A stretch of DNA of 64,000 nt from Botryosphaeria dothidea. Its lineage: Eukaryota > Ascomycota > Dothideomycetes > Botryosphaeriales > Botryosphaeriaceae. Positions within the stretch are counted from its first letter, which is position 1. Every line of letters begins with the position of its first letter. The notes under the pieces were generated by a model. The model was not told the origin of the DNA and searched no databases. It saw only the letters and a program-made list of their open reading frames with translations. Below are positions 45,796 to 58,661 of this stretch, piece after piece. A program made the translations under genes and the position numbers. The stretch covers positions 930,001-994,000 of the forward strand of contig WWBZ02000033.1 in assembly GCA_011503125.2 (NCBI GenBank), in the 5' to 3' direction.

Positions 45796-47508
45796 CTAGT
45801 TGAGAGGGTGCTGAGATCCCATCGAGTCGTGGTTCTTCTCATGGCCCTCGTGGCTGGACGTGCGAACCACCGAGTGACGCGACAGCGCGTCATCGTCCTC
45901 AGGGGTCTTGGCCTCACGAGCAAGCTCGACGTAATCATAAGCGAACTCGCCAATCTCAACGTCGTCGATACCAAGAATTTCCTCCTCCTCGGTGGCGCGG
46001 AGCCTGAGAGCCGGGAGCCAGGTGCCCAGGAAGCCAAGAGCACCGAGGATAATGCAGGTACCACCGAAGGAGTAGGCACCGCCAGCAACAGAGTCAGCAA
46101 TCTGGTAGCCAAGCTGGACCCAGTTGTGGTTCAGCCAGCCGCCGTCAATCTCAGTGGTACCGTCGAGGTGGGCAATGTAATCACTGTTCTAATGTTAAAA
46201 TTGAAGGGCGTCGTCGTATGAAGGATGAACAGGACTTACGCAGCGAAGAACGCAGTGAGAATGTTGCCAACGAAGCCGCCAACACCGTGGACAGCAAAGA
46301 TATCAAGCGCATCGTCGCAACGGAGGAAGTACTTCAACTTGGTAGCGTAGTTGCAGAAAGCGCCGCCGACGACACCGAAGACAACCGCGGCCCAAGCCGG
46401 AACGAAACCGGATCCAGGAGTAATTGCAACGAGACCAGCAATGACGCCAGAACAGAAACCAACGGTGGACCACTTCTTTTCGAGCCTGTAGTCAACCAGG
46501 CACCAGGTGATACCGCCAACACAAGCAGCCAGGTTGGTAACAACGGCGGCCATCACAGCGCGCAGGTTCGCGGCACCGGCAGAACCAGCGTTGAAGCCGA
46601 ACCAACCGACCCAGAGGAAAACTGTACCGATGACGATGTGGGTGACGTTGTGGGGACGGTAGTTCAGCTCCTGAGTGCCATGACCGCGCCGCTTGCCGAG
46701 CATGTACGAGTAGGCCAGAGCAGCGCAACCAGAAGCAATATGGACGGGGGTACCTCCAGCAAAGTCAATCGAGCCCATGGTCGCGGCCCATCCAGACGGG
46801 TTCCAGGTCCAGCAGGCGATGGGGTCGTAGATGATGGTCGACCAGATGAACATGTAGATGACGCAAGGAAGCATGCGTCCACGCTCCGCGACGGCACCGA
46901 CGGCAAGAGCAACACTGCCAAGGACCCATTAGCCCGGTTGTACGAGGAGGAATGGAATCCAATGCAACTTACGTGATAGCAGCGAACATGCCCTGGTAGA
47001 CGGCGAAGAGAAGATCCGGAATGCCGGTAGCGGCAACAGACGGAGCACCCAGAACGTTCCTGAAGCCAATGTTCTCCAGGTTACCAATGTACTTGCCAGC
47101 GCTGTGAGAGAAGGCCAACGAGTAGCCCCAGAAGAACCACTGGAAGGACACGACGGCGGTGGCCATGATGGACAGCCAGATGAGCGACAGCGCCGACTTT
47201 CTACGGGCAAGACCAGAGTAGAAGAAACTGCATAAAGTTAGTGGAGCTGTGGAATGGTGCTGGAAGATCTACGTACCCGACACCCGGGATCATAAGCAGG
47301 ACCAGGGCCGTGGAGGTCAAGATCCAGGCAATGTCGCCGGACTAAGATATTGTTAGCTTCGTAAGACGGTCAATGGCGCGCGCTGGGCACGAACCTGGTA
47401 GTAGACGTTCATGTTCTCCGTCAAACTGTCGCCGCCCGTAGCGGGAGCATCAGTGGGGAAGGAGTCGAGCGGCACATAGGGCAAAGCGGTAGTCGAGGAG
47501 GCCGACAT
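45796..47508 (-). CDS. mepA: Ammonium permease (AMT/MEP/Rh family)
   Basis: Plasma-membrane ammonium transporter for nitrogen scavenging. Exons (minus) 47395-47508, 47277-47341, 46973-47227, 46240-46914 and 45796-46183 give 498 residues, the normal length, with about 11 hydrophobic spans. Signatures: DIAWILTSTALVLLMIPGVGFFYSGL (first spans), QWFFWGYSLAFS, DFAGGTPVHIASGCAALAYS (family signature with a pore His), GFNAGSAGAANLRAVMA, and ALDIFAVHGVGGFVGNILTAFFA (second pore His). The last intron uses the acceptor just before 46183; using the nearer TAG would shift the frame. The C-terminus EEEEILGIDDVEIGEFAYDYV is the regulatory tail. The name mepA is by analogy; I cannot tell which MEP paralogue this is. 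Two AGATAAG sites upstream suggest AreA control. Confidence 0.94.
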
Positions 47509-47988
47509 GGTGGGCAACGGTTGGCGCGGGCCGGACCAGACGGGTAGGTGATGTCGAGTATGGAAAGGTGCGGAAGCTGTATGGTGTTTGCGGACGTCGC
47601 GGACGCCGGACAGTTGGAGTGGGCAAAAGAGTGGAAAGGTCGGGAGCCGCAGGTGGTCTTTCGAAGCGGCTTTGTGGGTGAGTTAAAGAGCAGGGCGTGA
47701 GCGTGGGCCTCGTCGATCGCGGTAGTTCGCTCCGGATCCGCGTTGCGGGAGGCGGCGGCGGGAGAAGCAGCAAGCAAGCTAGCGAGACCTGACACGCGAG
47801 GCAGTAACGGGCGCAAGTGTTATATGGAACGGGATATCCCCAAATTGACGGAGAGAAGGGCCAGAGCTGCGCGGCGCGGACCCCAGGCTACTCGACCCTG
47901 GGTGCATGGTGCATTCATTCCGCCCAGCCCGCGCTTGGCCCTGTTCGTGCGCCCGACGCCCGTTTCCCAGCGGGCGCACAGCAGCCAC

Positions 47989-47995
47989 AGATAAG
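47989..47995 (+). promoter_or_regulatory. AreA/GATA-factor site AGATAAG upstream of ammonium permease
   Basis: AGATAAG matches HGATAR, the binding site of the nitrogen regulator AreA/NIT2. It lies 481 bases upstream of the permease start codon at 47508. Ammonium permease genes are classic AreA targets. Confidence 0.5.
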
Positions 47996-48344
47996 CCTGA
48001 GGGTGCGAGCCAATCGCGGAGCGCTGCCCGCCCGACTCGAGCCACCCCCGTGGGATGCAAGATATGGCCGCTCTCTCTCATTTACTCCCCAAACCACCAC
48101 GCCTGCCTGTCCTCGAAAAGTGCCGCGGCTCCCTCACACGCCCTGCGCTCCGGCCGCTGGTCCCTGACACCCGTCCCACTCGCTCTCGGCCACCCCGTCG
48201 AATCTGGCCCGCCGCGCTGGGACCGATGCAGCGCTGCAGCGAATGCCGCACATTGGCGCGCAAACGCGCAGCTGCTGCCGGTGTTGTGGGTTGCGTTGCG
48301 TTGCCTGCCTGCTGCATGAATCCTTCGCCGCAACGCCCGCAGCC

Positions 48345-48351
48345 CTTATCT
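48345..48351 (-). promoter_or_regulatory. Second AreA/GATA-factor site AGATAAG (inverted)
   Basis: CTTATCT on the plus strand, i.e. AGATAAG on the minus strand, is identical to the site at 47989 but inverted. It lies about 840 bases upstream of the ammonium permease ATG. Paired HGATAR sites in a nitrogen gene promoter support AreA regulation; single matches occur by chance. Confidence 0.4.
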
Positions 48352-51300
48352 CAGCCGGAGCTCTGCGGCCAAGCCGTGCCCACGCCGCCCGCTCGGCGCC
48401 CTTGCTTTAGCTGGCCGTTGGAGATGATCGCGAGCGCACTACGCCGCCGCTCTGCCTACTCTGGGCGTCCGTCGCCCTATGGCGTCGTGGTCTGAGCGGG
48501 TCTCCGGCAGCAATCGCAGCGTGGAGATCATGGTGATCAGGCTTCCAGTTGCCCAGTCTCGTGAGATCCGCCGCTGCCCCCATGTCCCCATGTCTTGGGC
48601 CTTCTGCCTGCCTTCCGCCCGTTCCTATAGACGCCCTCGCTGCGCCCGCGCCCCCCAAACGCCGCTCGTCCCAGATCGGACGACCCTGCCGCGTCCGCTG
48701 TGCATCTCCACGCGAGTGCTTACTCGCACCCGCGGCCACCTTCTCTGACCGGCAGGCCCAAAATAACACCTTGTACCTGTACCCCTGCGTTAGATGCGCT
48801 TTAGCTGAGTCTCGAGTCGCAGACTCGGTGCCAACCTCTCTTCTACGACTGGGTTCTGTGCATCGGGAACACGCGCGCCGACTCCTTCTGCGGCACCACA
48901 AATCTCCGCCCAGCCACTGGCGCAGTGTTTCGCAACTCTGGCCGAGGTCTTATCCTGTATGAGGCTTTTGCACCTCAGGTAAGCGAGGGGCACAGCTGAT
49001 AACCGTTGCGGCCCTGATTGGCGTACGCCTTCGAGAATAGAAGGCCACGACTCCAAGGCCGGGACTTCCCTTGGCTCCAGCTTCTTGTTTGCGATTCTTC
49101 TCCGTCCTGCCTCGTGTCGTTCACTTCCGTGCCCCGTTGTTGGCCGAAAGTAAATAGTTGCACGGGCATCCCGCGCCATTCGCCGTCGGTTGGCGAGACC
49201 GTGCTGCTCTCCATCAGGAGTTCTTCACGCCAGCTCTGCTGGAGCAAGTGGCACAGCAATCGCTGGCCTTCTACTTTCTCTCGCGCCCTCATCAGCGTGG
49301 CCTTGGCCCCCGCCGGAGCCGAGTTAGCATGCTGACCAGCCGACGGGTGGCTGACCTTGCAGACAACCTAAAGCTTCTGCTAGACAAAGAATGGCACCGC
49401 TTCGTCCGTCAATACACCACCATCTCACTGCTCCTGTCAAGCCAGATGGGGACCGCTGTTTAGAAACACGGTTCTTCTCTTTGTCCAATGTCTGTCGGTC
49501 GAAGCGGTGAGAAGTCTGCAACCGAAGGGACTGAGGTCGCACAGCGCTCGCTCAGATCCGGCAAGACGGCTGCAACAGTGTGGAGTACCCATACATCGGC
49601 GTAGGACAAAAGGACTGGGGTCTGCAGCCATCCGTCGTGATGAGACCATTACCCGCCCTCGGTCTCTTGGGTTGGCTGGGTGTGTCGTGCTTGTAAAGGA
49701 GCCAGCCACCCGGCGTAAGCTTCACTTCCAGCTTCTGAGGTAAGACCAGGTCCGCGTGGCCTCGTCATGTTAGAGACTGCGCTCCAGCTTTCTAGATCTT
49801 CTCGATGTATCTCCTTAGTCTCGTCAATCAAGTCGTAAGTGTCTCAGAGATCCCGCTCCCTCGCCGGCTCCGAAGCGCCACCCGACCAAGATTCTCCTCG
49901 AGATTCCTTTGATTTCTGTTGAAATGTTACACAGTGATGCAGCTATATGTGCTTTGACTTGCGTCTTGTGATGCTGAACACAGCATCAACGCCGAAACTG
50001 CAGGAGGAACGGTGGCCTGCTGTTGCTTTGAGTGCAACGCGTCAGCCGGCATGGCGTCGCTTTCGTCAACATGTTGGCAGGGGAGCCGGAAAATTCTCAA
50101 GGAGCTTTCAACGGGTCCTTCGCATCTATTTTCAAGACTCACTGCAGCTGACGGCCCGCGCTGAAGAAGATGCGGCCCTAAGCTGGCCGTGCAGGATCTC
50201 TATGAAGGCCGAGGTGGTGAGCGAAGCGACCGGCTAAACATAACCGGACTTAGACCCATTGCGCAAACTTCTGGAACAAGTTGGCGAAGCTCCTTTTCAG
50301 ACTCGCTGACGGGACATGTGTCTGTGCCAGTCATTGGCTGCGGCCTTTACCTATAGATCATGAGCACAATTAAGGTTGCAGTTTACACGGGCAGTTTGTC
50401 CGCGGAACACACGAGTCCGAGTAACTGACAGGTCCACGTTCTCAAATGCGTCTGTTCCACGATTGCATGATCGTCTTCTTCGTACTTCGTCGTAACATCT
50501 TCCATGTCTGAATTAAGCTTTATTGGAGGGAGGGAAGAAGATGAGATGCTGATTTCCCGTCCGGTAGTCGTCGGAGAGGGATCGGCCAGCTTGCCGAATG
50601 CAGTAACTGATCCCCTTTCAGACCCCAAACCAAGCCAAAACATTAAAGCATGCCCAAGATTGGCAATTGCCATGGCGGACTTTCTATCATTTGATATTAT
50701 ATACCAAGACCATGCCATGCACAGGGGAACTATTCATCACTTGGCGCATCCCACGAGCGGGATGTTACCCAGGCGGGATCCCGCCGCCTGAAGACTTCGA
50801 ATAATAGAATTAGTTATACTATCGCACACGCTGCTTTTTAAAATCAAAGCCGAAGAGGCGCTTGTACGCGTGGTTTTCTTACGTCCGCAATTCCAGAAAG
50901 GTGCTTCCGCTAACGATTAGCGCCAATGGCCTAACAGATATCCATACTGGTAGTTGAGGCAGTCACCTGGGGATGAACGCACTTTGAGCCTAGTGAAAAG
51001 GACCCGGACGAACGTTGCGAGTCCCTATGACCCGACCTTCTAATGGCTTGTTTGTGGAATCGCTGCCTTCCGACGCTAACCGATAGCTGCAATGTCTCTG
51101 CACTCTTGCGAGCTATCCTACTTCTACATCATTTTTCATTGAGAAGTGAGCATCCATTCAACGCGCAGGATGCACTAAAAACTGAAACAAATCGCCGCAA
51201 TGATCAGTAAAAGGTCGTTTTTCATGCCGTCCACGTTGGCTGTGCCCAGTCGGCTCCACTAGAACGTCGATTCTGCTATGCACGAGACACATCGGGGGAT

Positions 51301-51932
51301 CGCACCGACCGCGCGGGATCGGAGAACGGCATGGAGCCAAGGCGATTTTGGACAACAGACCGGGCTCTTGCGGCTCTGGTGAGTGAAGGAGGGCCGACTT
51401 GACGGTTCGAGCCAAGAAGTCCTTGTGATGCTGCAGATGATGTTGCGGTCGAAGTCTCTAGCCCAGCGGCCTCATCGACGGTTATCAGTGCTCACGCAAT
51501 CGCGGAGAAGGGTTCACGTGGAAAGTGGGCGCGCGGAGGAACGCCGAAGACAGGAAATGGACCATTCACGGCGCGCGCAGCAGGAGTTTGGCCGGGGGTC
51601 TTAACTCACAGTGATGAGAGCGCTGTGTGGGCGGGCAGCACGATCCGAGATCCTGCTTTCCACAGCGCTTTGAGGGCACAGACAAGCGCGACGGGACCGC
51701 GCCTCGCCGCCTGTTTTTGCGCATTGCCAGTGCGTTTCCATCGCCGGCTGCGTGCGCTCGCGTCCCCCAGGCTTTGTTTGAATCAAACAGAAACCTAGAA
51801 CCGCCTGCCGCGTCTCTGCTTCCCTGCACCGCCACTCGTCCGCCACAGTCCAGAAGGCCGAGGCTGTTCCCGCCCGTCTGGTACCCACGACCCAGCTGGC
51901 TCTGGCTAGCTCCAGGCCGATCGCTTTCACTC

Positions 51933-54900
51933 ATGAGCTCCAACGAGCCCGCGCATCGTGGCGTCCGCTTTACGGAGCCCGAGCATGAAAAGAGCCAGCC
52001 AGCCTCCGCGACCGACGACAAGAATCCCGCCGCCGACCCTGCTGCTGCCGCCAACATGGACGCGCCCGTCCTCCCGCGCAACGACTCGTCGACCTCCGGC
52101 TCAGGCTCGTCTGGCGAGTCGGATCCAGAGCGCGCTGTTGGCGAGCGCAACGGCTCAGACGACGATATTGACGGCCAGTACCAGTTTGCCCCTGCCGTCT
52201 CCACCACCCCGCGGGACGAGGTCCCTCCCATGGCCCAGCCTGCCGGCTATGCCTACGCCTCTCGTGCGCGAGGAGGCAGCGGTGGTGCTCCGAACGGCGT
52301 GTACGACGGTGTGCCCGCCACCCAGCTCCAACCGCCAGGCCTGAACAGCGCTCGTCCGCCTCGGCCCAGCGCCGTCCGCACGCCGTCCAATGCATATGCT
52401 CCCCAGCGCCGCCCGCAGCAATATTCGCTGAACAGCAACTCTGGCCGTCACCGCGCCTCGTCGACGAATCGTAGCCGCCGCAACCCCAACGCCGAATATC
52501 GCGCACAAGAGAGGGCCTACGTTGAACGGATACGACAAGACGCGCCAGATAACGATGACTTCTTCAATCCGGATCTACGCACCCCCAGTCTGGGTTACAG
52601 CACCGAGGACTCAGATACGGATGACGAGTCACCCTCCACCACAGACTATCTCGAGAACGATCCCTACGACCAGGAGACACTGCTGTACTATGGAAACGAC
52701 GACTTGGAGCCGTCAGTGGAAGAGTTGAAGATTCCGGAAAACAGGGAGAGATTGGAGTGGCATTCGATGCTGGCCAGCGTGTTGACTGGTGATGTCGTTA
52801 AGCAGGAGAAGAAGCGTCTCATCGGTGGCGGCGAGCAGCAAGGTGATAATACGATCAAGAGCGAGATCTGGATGGGTATTCGGGCGAAGACCTGCGGACG
52901 TACCCTTCAGGCCCAACGACGCCTCATAGACGATGGTCGGTCCAAGGCGAAGACCATCATTGAAGGCATCATTGCTTTTGAGATCAAAGGAGAGGCTGAG
53001 GTAGGCCTGACGGCAGCCGAACAGGTTGCTGATATGGTCCAGAAGATCGGGAAGTGCGCAAACCTCTATCCGACGTGGCAAGCACTTGAGCAGGCACATC
53101 CTCGTGCCGCCTCATCGGCTTTCCGTGAGAGCTGTGACGCCGTCATTTCCTGGCACAATACCACGCAGCTTATCAATACGGAGCTGTCGATTCTGAGGAG
53201 TTGGGTCGGTAATGACGAGTTGGACTTCTCGAAAAGAAAGGATCTTTTGGAAAGGGACAGTCATCTGACGGATGATTCGTCCTTTATCGACCGTATTCTG
53301 AAAGAGGATGGCTTGAAGTCTCTGCAGAGTAGGGAAAGTCTACTTGTTGGTCTGAACAACGTCATCAACAAGGCAAAGGCAACCTTGATTGCCAATGCGG
53401 CTGCCTTCGCCGAGCGCCATCTTCCCCCTTACATTGAGGAACTTCTTACTCTCATCAACTTTCCTTCCCGTCTTGTTCAGGAGATCATTCGCATGCGACT
53501 TTCATACGCCAAACGGATGAAAGACCCTGCCCAGCAAGGAGTTATGATGGCGGAACAGATGATTTCCCAATTTCAGATTCTGCTCAAGCTGGCTATTAGG
53601 ATCAAAGAATCCTACACTATTGTGTCGCAACCGGAGCCAGGTTGGGATCCCCCGCCATGCATTGAGGAGAACTTTGATCACGTCGTATTGGATGCTCTCA
53701 AGTTCTACTTTAAGATGCTAAACTGGAAGCTGTCCGCGAATAAGAACACTTTCAAGGAGGCAGAAATTCTTGAACAGGAATGGGAGTTCTCTAAATCACT
53801 TGGCAAGCATCTGGAAGGCGGTGATGTAGAGGTTGCCGAACAGTTCAGGTACGTGTACCAAACGCTGGTCACTAATTGATGCTGACTTCATTTTCACTTT
53901 TCAGCTACCTCACCCAGAAGTCTCTGTCGCGCCTCACTGCGCATTTTGAGAAGGAGCTACAAAGACGTCCAGAAGAAGTCGCCGGCGCTGAAATGGATAA
54001 ACGGTACAAACAGATCCTCGATTCTGTCCGTGTCCGTCAAAGGAAACTCTTCCGTTTCTCCAGGATCCTGACCACGCGGTTTGAGAACTCCACGGAGTAT
54101 AACATCAGCTTGGTCCCGGGGGCGGTACAAGACCTCTTTGAAGCTCTAGAAATGAGCGGACACTTTCTTGTGGAGACACAATCAACGGACAACAAGGGCT
54201 TGTACCTCATCGCTTCTCCTGTGTTGATGGACCGGCCGCAGGACATTCAATCCCTTCTTGGTACCTGTTATCACACCGACGAAGTTTCGGAAGATCCCAC
54301 GAATCCTTATTTATTGATACTCAGGCCAGAAGACCCTCTGCGCTGGCATGGGCCTTCCCTTCCGAGTCAGGTTCGACTGCCACATCTGGATATCAAGACC
54401 GGCCGGATGAGGCTTGTTGCGGATGGTGCGCAGGCACGCTTGGGCAACGCTAATGCTACATTCTTGCAATCCACCAGCCTGGAACTGACCAAGATTGTTG
54501 AGCAAAGAGCCAACTTGCCTCGAGTCAACGTGGAGTTGCAACGCATCAAGAAGGTCGCCTACAAACTTTCGAACACTATCATGGACAGTGTTGAGATCAT
54601 TCGGAGACAGACTGCCGGTCTGGAGTGCCAGGAGCTGATCCAAACTTGTTTTGCTTTCGCTACTGAGTTTGGTCAGCGGTCTGTTTACTACATGGATTTC
54701 AACCGTCGGGCTTTGAATAACCTCAAGCTCACCAGGCTCGCCCTTGATTGGGTTAGTTTCATTTGTGATGATTGTGTGGCGTCTGACCGCAAAACCTTCC
54801 GATGGGCTGTTGTTGCGCTCGAATTCGCAATGATGATGACCAGAGGCCAAAACATCCTATCCTTAAACGAAGAAGAGTATGCAAAGCTACGTGCCAAGGT

Positions 54901-56198
54901 TGCAGGATGCATGTCCCTTCTCATTTCTCACTTTGATATCATGGGTGCGAGATCTACCATGGCCGCGCAAGCAGAGAAGCAACGCATCGACGCGATGCTC
55001 GGCAAGAAGCAGCTGGATATCAGTCGATTGAAGAACGACGAGGAGTCCGCAGAACTCGTCCGTGAGCAGTGGCTCGAACAATTGGCAGAGATTGATGAGA
55101 TAAGGAAACAGAAGGAAGCGGAACGACAGGCACTCGGCCGTGTCTTGGAGGACTCGAACGAAGCCGACCGCGCTCTGACTTACCTATCGTCTTCTGCCAC
55201 AAACGTCACTCTGAGATGGCAGCAGGGACAGTTCATCGGTGGTGGAACCTTCGGCTCCGTCTACGCCGCCATCAACTTGGATTCCAACCACTTGATGGCA
55301 GTCAAAGAAATCCGGCTTCAGGATCCACAGCTCATTCCCACCATCGTCTCCCAGATCCGCGATGAGATGGGTGTGTTGCAAATGCTTGATCATCCTAACA
55401 TCGTGTCATACTACGGAATCGAACCTCACCGTGACAAGGTCTACATCTTCATGGAATATTGTTCCGGGGGTTCGCTTGCCGGCCTTCTTGAACATGGACG
55501 CATCGAAGATGAGACGGTCATGATGGTTTATGCGCTGCAGATGCTGGAAGGTCTTGCTTATCTTCACGAAAGCAGCGTTGTACATCGTGATATCAAACCA
55601 GAGAGTGAGTGAAATGTTTCTCCCATGATGGACTCAGATTTGCTAATTGTCTACAGATATTCTCCTCGATCACAACGGTGTTATAAAGTTCGTTGATTTC
55701 GGAGCAGCAAAGGTCATCGCCAAGCAGGGCAAGACTTTAGCCGCAGAACACGCAGCAACACGCCAGGGTAGACAGAAGTCTATGACTGGCACACCCATGT
55801 ATATGTCGCCCGAAGTCATCAAGGGCGAGAACAAGGGTCGCCTTGGCGCCGTTGACATTTGGTCTCTCGGATGCGTCATCCTCGAAATGGCCACGGGACG
55901 GCGCCCATGGGCCAGCTTGGACAACGAATGGGCTATCATGTACAACATTGCTCAAGGCAATCCGCCTCAGCTTCCGACCAGGGAACAGCTGAGCGATTCT
56001 GGAATCGACTTCCTCAAGGCATGCTTCGAGCGCGATCCAGGCAAGAGAGCCACCGCCGCGGAGTTGCTGCAGCATGAGTGGATCATGATCCTGCGCAGCC
56101 AGCTCTCCTTGGAGCCGCAGACACCCCAAACGCCCATGAGCGAGACATCCTCGGGTTCGGGGAGCCTGCATCCGTCACGTCAGAATACCATGCAGTAA
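51933..56198 (+). CDS. SSK2: HOG-pathway MAP kinase kinase kinase, SSK2/SskB type
   Basis: MAPKKK that receives the Ssk1 response-regulator signal and phosphorylates the Pbs2-type MAPKK in osmotic and oxidative stress signalling. Exons 51933-53848, 53905-55604 and 55657-56198 give 1385 residues, normal for SskB/Wis4. The N-terminal 250 residues are disordered and include the RIRQDAPDNDDFFNPDLRTPS block typical of the family. A long conserved helical region follows (residues about 270-1050; ERLEWHSMLASVLTGDVVKQEKKRLIGG, where Ssk1 binds in homologues). The kinase domain spans about 1075-1350: GGGTFGSVYAAI (P-loop), MAVKEIRL (Lys), HRDIKPEN (catalytic loop, split by the last intron), DFGAAK, and GTPMYMSPEVIKG (activation loop with the PE motif). 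First in-frame ATG used. The 684 bases after it contain the next gene's promoter. Confidence 0.95.
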
Positions 56199-56539
56199 CC
56201 TGTAGTTGTAATCCCCTCGTCTTCTATTTTTTCTTGGGAATACCGTCGTTCGGCATAATACGCGGGGATCACTGTAGGCCGTTCTTTTTGCTTTTTTTCT
56301 TTTCCTCAAAAGCGAGTTTAGTGGATATCATACGCACGGAACTTCATCTCATAGCGGACGTTTGTCCTTCTTCTCTTCATATTTCTTTCCTTTACTTGTT
56401 TTGCATGAGGATTTGCATCAGCAAGGAGTACATTTGGGACGGATTTCAAGCGGGGCCAGCATTGTTGCATGGACTAGATACTGTACTGTAATTCAATGTG
56501 CACACTCGAATGGGAACAAGCTTGATAGGGTGTGTTTGG

Positions 56540-56546
56540 TGACTCA
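56540..56546 (+). promoter_or_regulatory. CpcA/Gcn4 site TGACTCA upstream of argininosuccinate synthase
   Basis: A perfect TGACTCA, the binding site of the amino-acid starvation regulator CpcA/Gcn4, 343 bases before the start codon of the arginine gene. Arginine biosynthetic genes are standard cross-pathway-control targets. Confidence 0.6.
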
Positions 56547-56882
56547 ACCCGGCTAGTTTGCAGCATATGACGGGGAGCTGCTGGGGCGGCGCTGCAGGCC
56601 GAAAAAAATTTCGGCGCGCATGGGGCCGGGCAACCAGTAGGAATGATTGCGGTAACGGAGGGCCGCTCAGAGCGCGGGGATACGAAGGCGGTGAGGTCAC
56701 TCAGGTCCCGCCGATCTGCGCCCGCGATAACAGTAAATTTCCAGCTCCCAACGCCGCCCAACACCATCATCCTCATTCCACCTCCGCCTGATCCTCTGAG
56801 CAATTGGCCTTCGCTGTTGCTTCCGCCGCTGCCTATCCCCTGAGCTTTCACGTCTCACTTTTCATCGCACCAAACAATCACA

Positions 56883-58365
56883 ATGGCCAAGGGAAAGGTA
56901 ACACGCACACGCGTCGTTGTTGCTGGTTGACTCATTGCTGATTGCTATCGCAGGTCTGTCTCGCCTACAGCGGTGGTCTCGACACCAGCTGCATTCTGGC
57001 CTACCTGCTCGAGGAGGTAAGTGTCTCTGCTCCCTGAGCTTCACTCTAGCTAATTGGCATTTAATGTAGGGCTATGAGGTCGTGTGCTTCAGTGAGTTAC
57101 CCCGGTCTGAATCAACCAAGCTATACCGCTAACACAGCTCAGTGGCCGATGTTGGTCAGGAGGAGGACTTCGAGGCTGCTAAGGCTAAAGCCAAGCAGAT
57201 TGGTGCCTCTGCCTGCTACGTCGAGGACCTCCGCCGCGAGTTCGTCGAGGCTCTCTGCTTCCCCGCCATCCAGGCGAACGCCATCTACGAGAACGTCTAC
57301 CTGCTCGGCACTTCTCTCGCCCGTCCCGTGATTGCTCGCGCTCAGATCGCTGTTGCCCAGAAGGAGGGCTGCTTCGCCGTTGCCCACGGCTGCACTGGCA
57401 AGGGTAACGACCAGGTCCGCTTCGAGCTTGCTTTCTACGCTCTCCAGCCCTCCATCAAGGTCATCGCCCCGTGGCGTGACGCCGTCTTCTACAAGCGCTT
57501 CGCCGGCCGCAACGACTTGCTCGACTACGCCGCTGAGAAGGGTATTCCCGTCACCAGCACCAAGTCTAAGCCGTGGTCCATGGACGAGAACCTTGCCCAC
57601 TGCTCGTACGAGGCCGGTATTCTTGAGGACCCCAACACTACTCCCCCGGAGGACATGTGGAAGCTCACTGTCGACCCCACCAAGGCTCCCGAGGCCCCCG
57701 AGGACTTCACTCTCTTCTTCGAGAAGGGTCTCCCCAAGAAGCTGGTCTACAAGAAGGATGGCAAGGATACCGAGGTGACCGACTCCGTCGAGCTCTTCCT
57801 CACCGCGAACGCCATTGCCAGGAAGCATGGTGTTGGCAGGATCGACATTGTCGAGAACAGGTTCATCGGTCTCAAGTCCCGTGGCTGCTACGAGACTCCC
57901 GGTCTCACCATGCTGAGGGCGGCTCACGTCGACCTTGAGGGTCTCGTCATGGACAGAGAGATCCGCGCCCTCCGTGACCAGTTCGTCACTTTCAACTACG
58001 CCAAGGTAAGACTGTATTTTCAGGCATCTCTGGATCCAGTGAGCTGATAGTATCCTCTCTAGATCCTCTACAACGGTCTCTACTTCTCCCCTGAGCGTGA
58101 GTTCCTCGAGGACTCGATCGTCTCGTCGCAAAAGCACGTCAACGGCCAGGTCCGCTGCCGCGCCTACAAGGGCACCTTCAGCGTCCTGGGCCGCTGGTCC
58201 GAGACGGAGAAGCTGTATGACATGAGCGAGAGCAGCATGGACGAGATTGGTGACTTCGAGCCCAGCGACACCACTGGCTTCATCAGCGTCATGGCCATCC
58301 GCTTGAAGAAGTACGGTAACAAGAAGGCCGAGGCTGGCGAGGATCTCGTCAAGCCTCTGGTCTAA
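56883..58365 (+). CDS. ARG1: Argininosuccinate synthase
   Basis: Joins citrulline and aspartate using ATP to form argininosuccinate, the penultimate step of arginine synthesis (cytosol). Five exons: 56883-56897 (only 15 bases), 56954-57016, 57070-57091 (22 bases), 57143-58005 and 58063-58365, giving 421 residues. The joined N-terminus MAKGKVCLAYSGGLDTSCIL contains the ATP-binding SGGLDTS (11-17). Further signatures are GYEVVCFMADVGQEEDF, AVAHGCTGKGNDQVRFEL (residues about 112-130), WRDAVFYKRF and PWSMDENLAHCSYE, with GRWSETEKLYDMSE near the end. All introns are 50-60 bases with GT/AG ends; the 22-base exon is essential for the fold, as it supplies the second beta strand. TGACTCA sites lie upstream and within intron 1, suggesting CpcA control. 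Confidence 0.96.
56928..56934 (+). promoter_or_regulatory. TGACTCA inside intron 1 of argininosuccinate synthase
   Basis: A second perfect CpcA/Gcn4 heptamer lies in the first intron (56898-56953), 45 bases after the start codon. It overlaps the branch-point region (ttgactcattgctgatt), so it may simply be the branch sequence; a regulatory role is a possibility only. Confidence 0.35.
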
Positions 58366-58661
58366 GCTGTATTACACATCGGTTTGCGGGATGTCGGCAA
58401 TGTTAGAGAAAAAACAAAAATTTCCGAGGGAGCTCTGGGGTTTGGTTCGGCGGGATCTTGTATGTATTAGGAAAGCTCATGACAGAAAATGGATTTATGG
58501 TCAATGATACAGTCGCTGATTCCGAAGTGAATTGTCATTGGGGGGGGGGTTTTCTAACTGTTCCTGGGAGTGGGTGAAGAGAACGCAGGAGTGATCCCAT
58601 TCAAGAAGTTACTGTTCATTTATAATTTTTGTTCAAGGCTCAACAACTTTCTGGACCCAAC

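Larger units (their letters stand above)
47509..51932. other. 4.4-kb region between divergent ammonium permease and MAPKKK genes
   Basis: The left kilobase is the GC-rich ammonium permease promoter with two AGATAAG sites. The rest (48.5-51.9 kb) has only short, motif-free frames on both strands, becoming AT-richer around 50.2-51.2 kb. The frame of the MAPKKK is open for 102 codons upstream of its ATG but has no ATG there. No RNA gene or mobile element recognised. Confidence 0.45.

Noticed and set aside
57139..58137. 332-codon minus frame opposite argininosuccinate synthase
   Set aside because: Antisense of a highly conserved, codon-biased gene; no independent features.
58540..58549. G10 run and the C11 run at 24076-24086
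   Set aside because: Simple homopolymer runs in non-coding DNA; no evidence of function.
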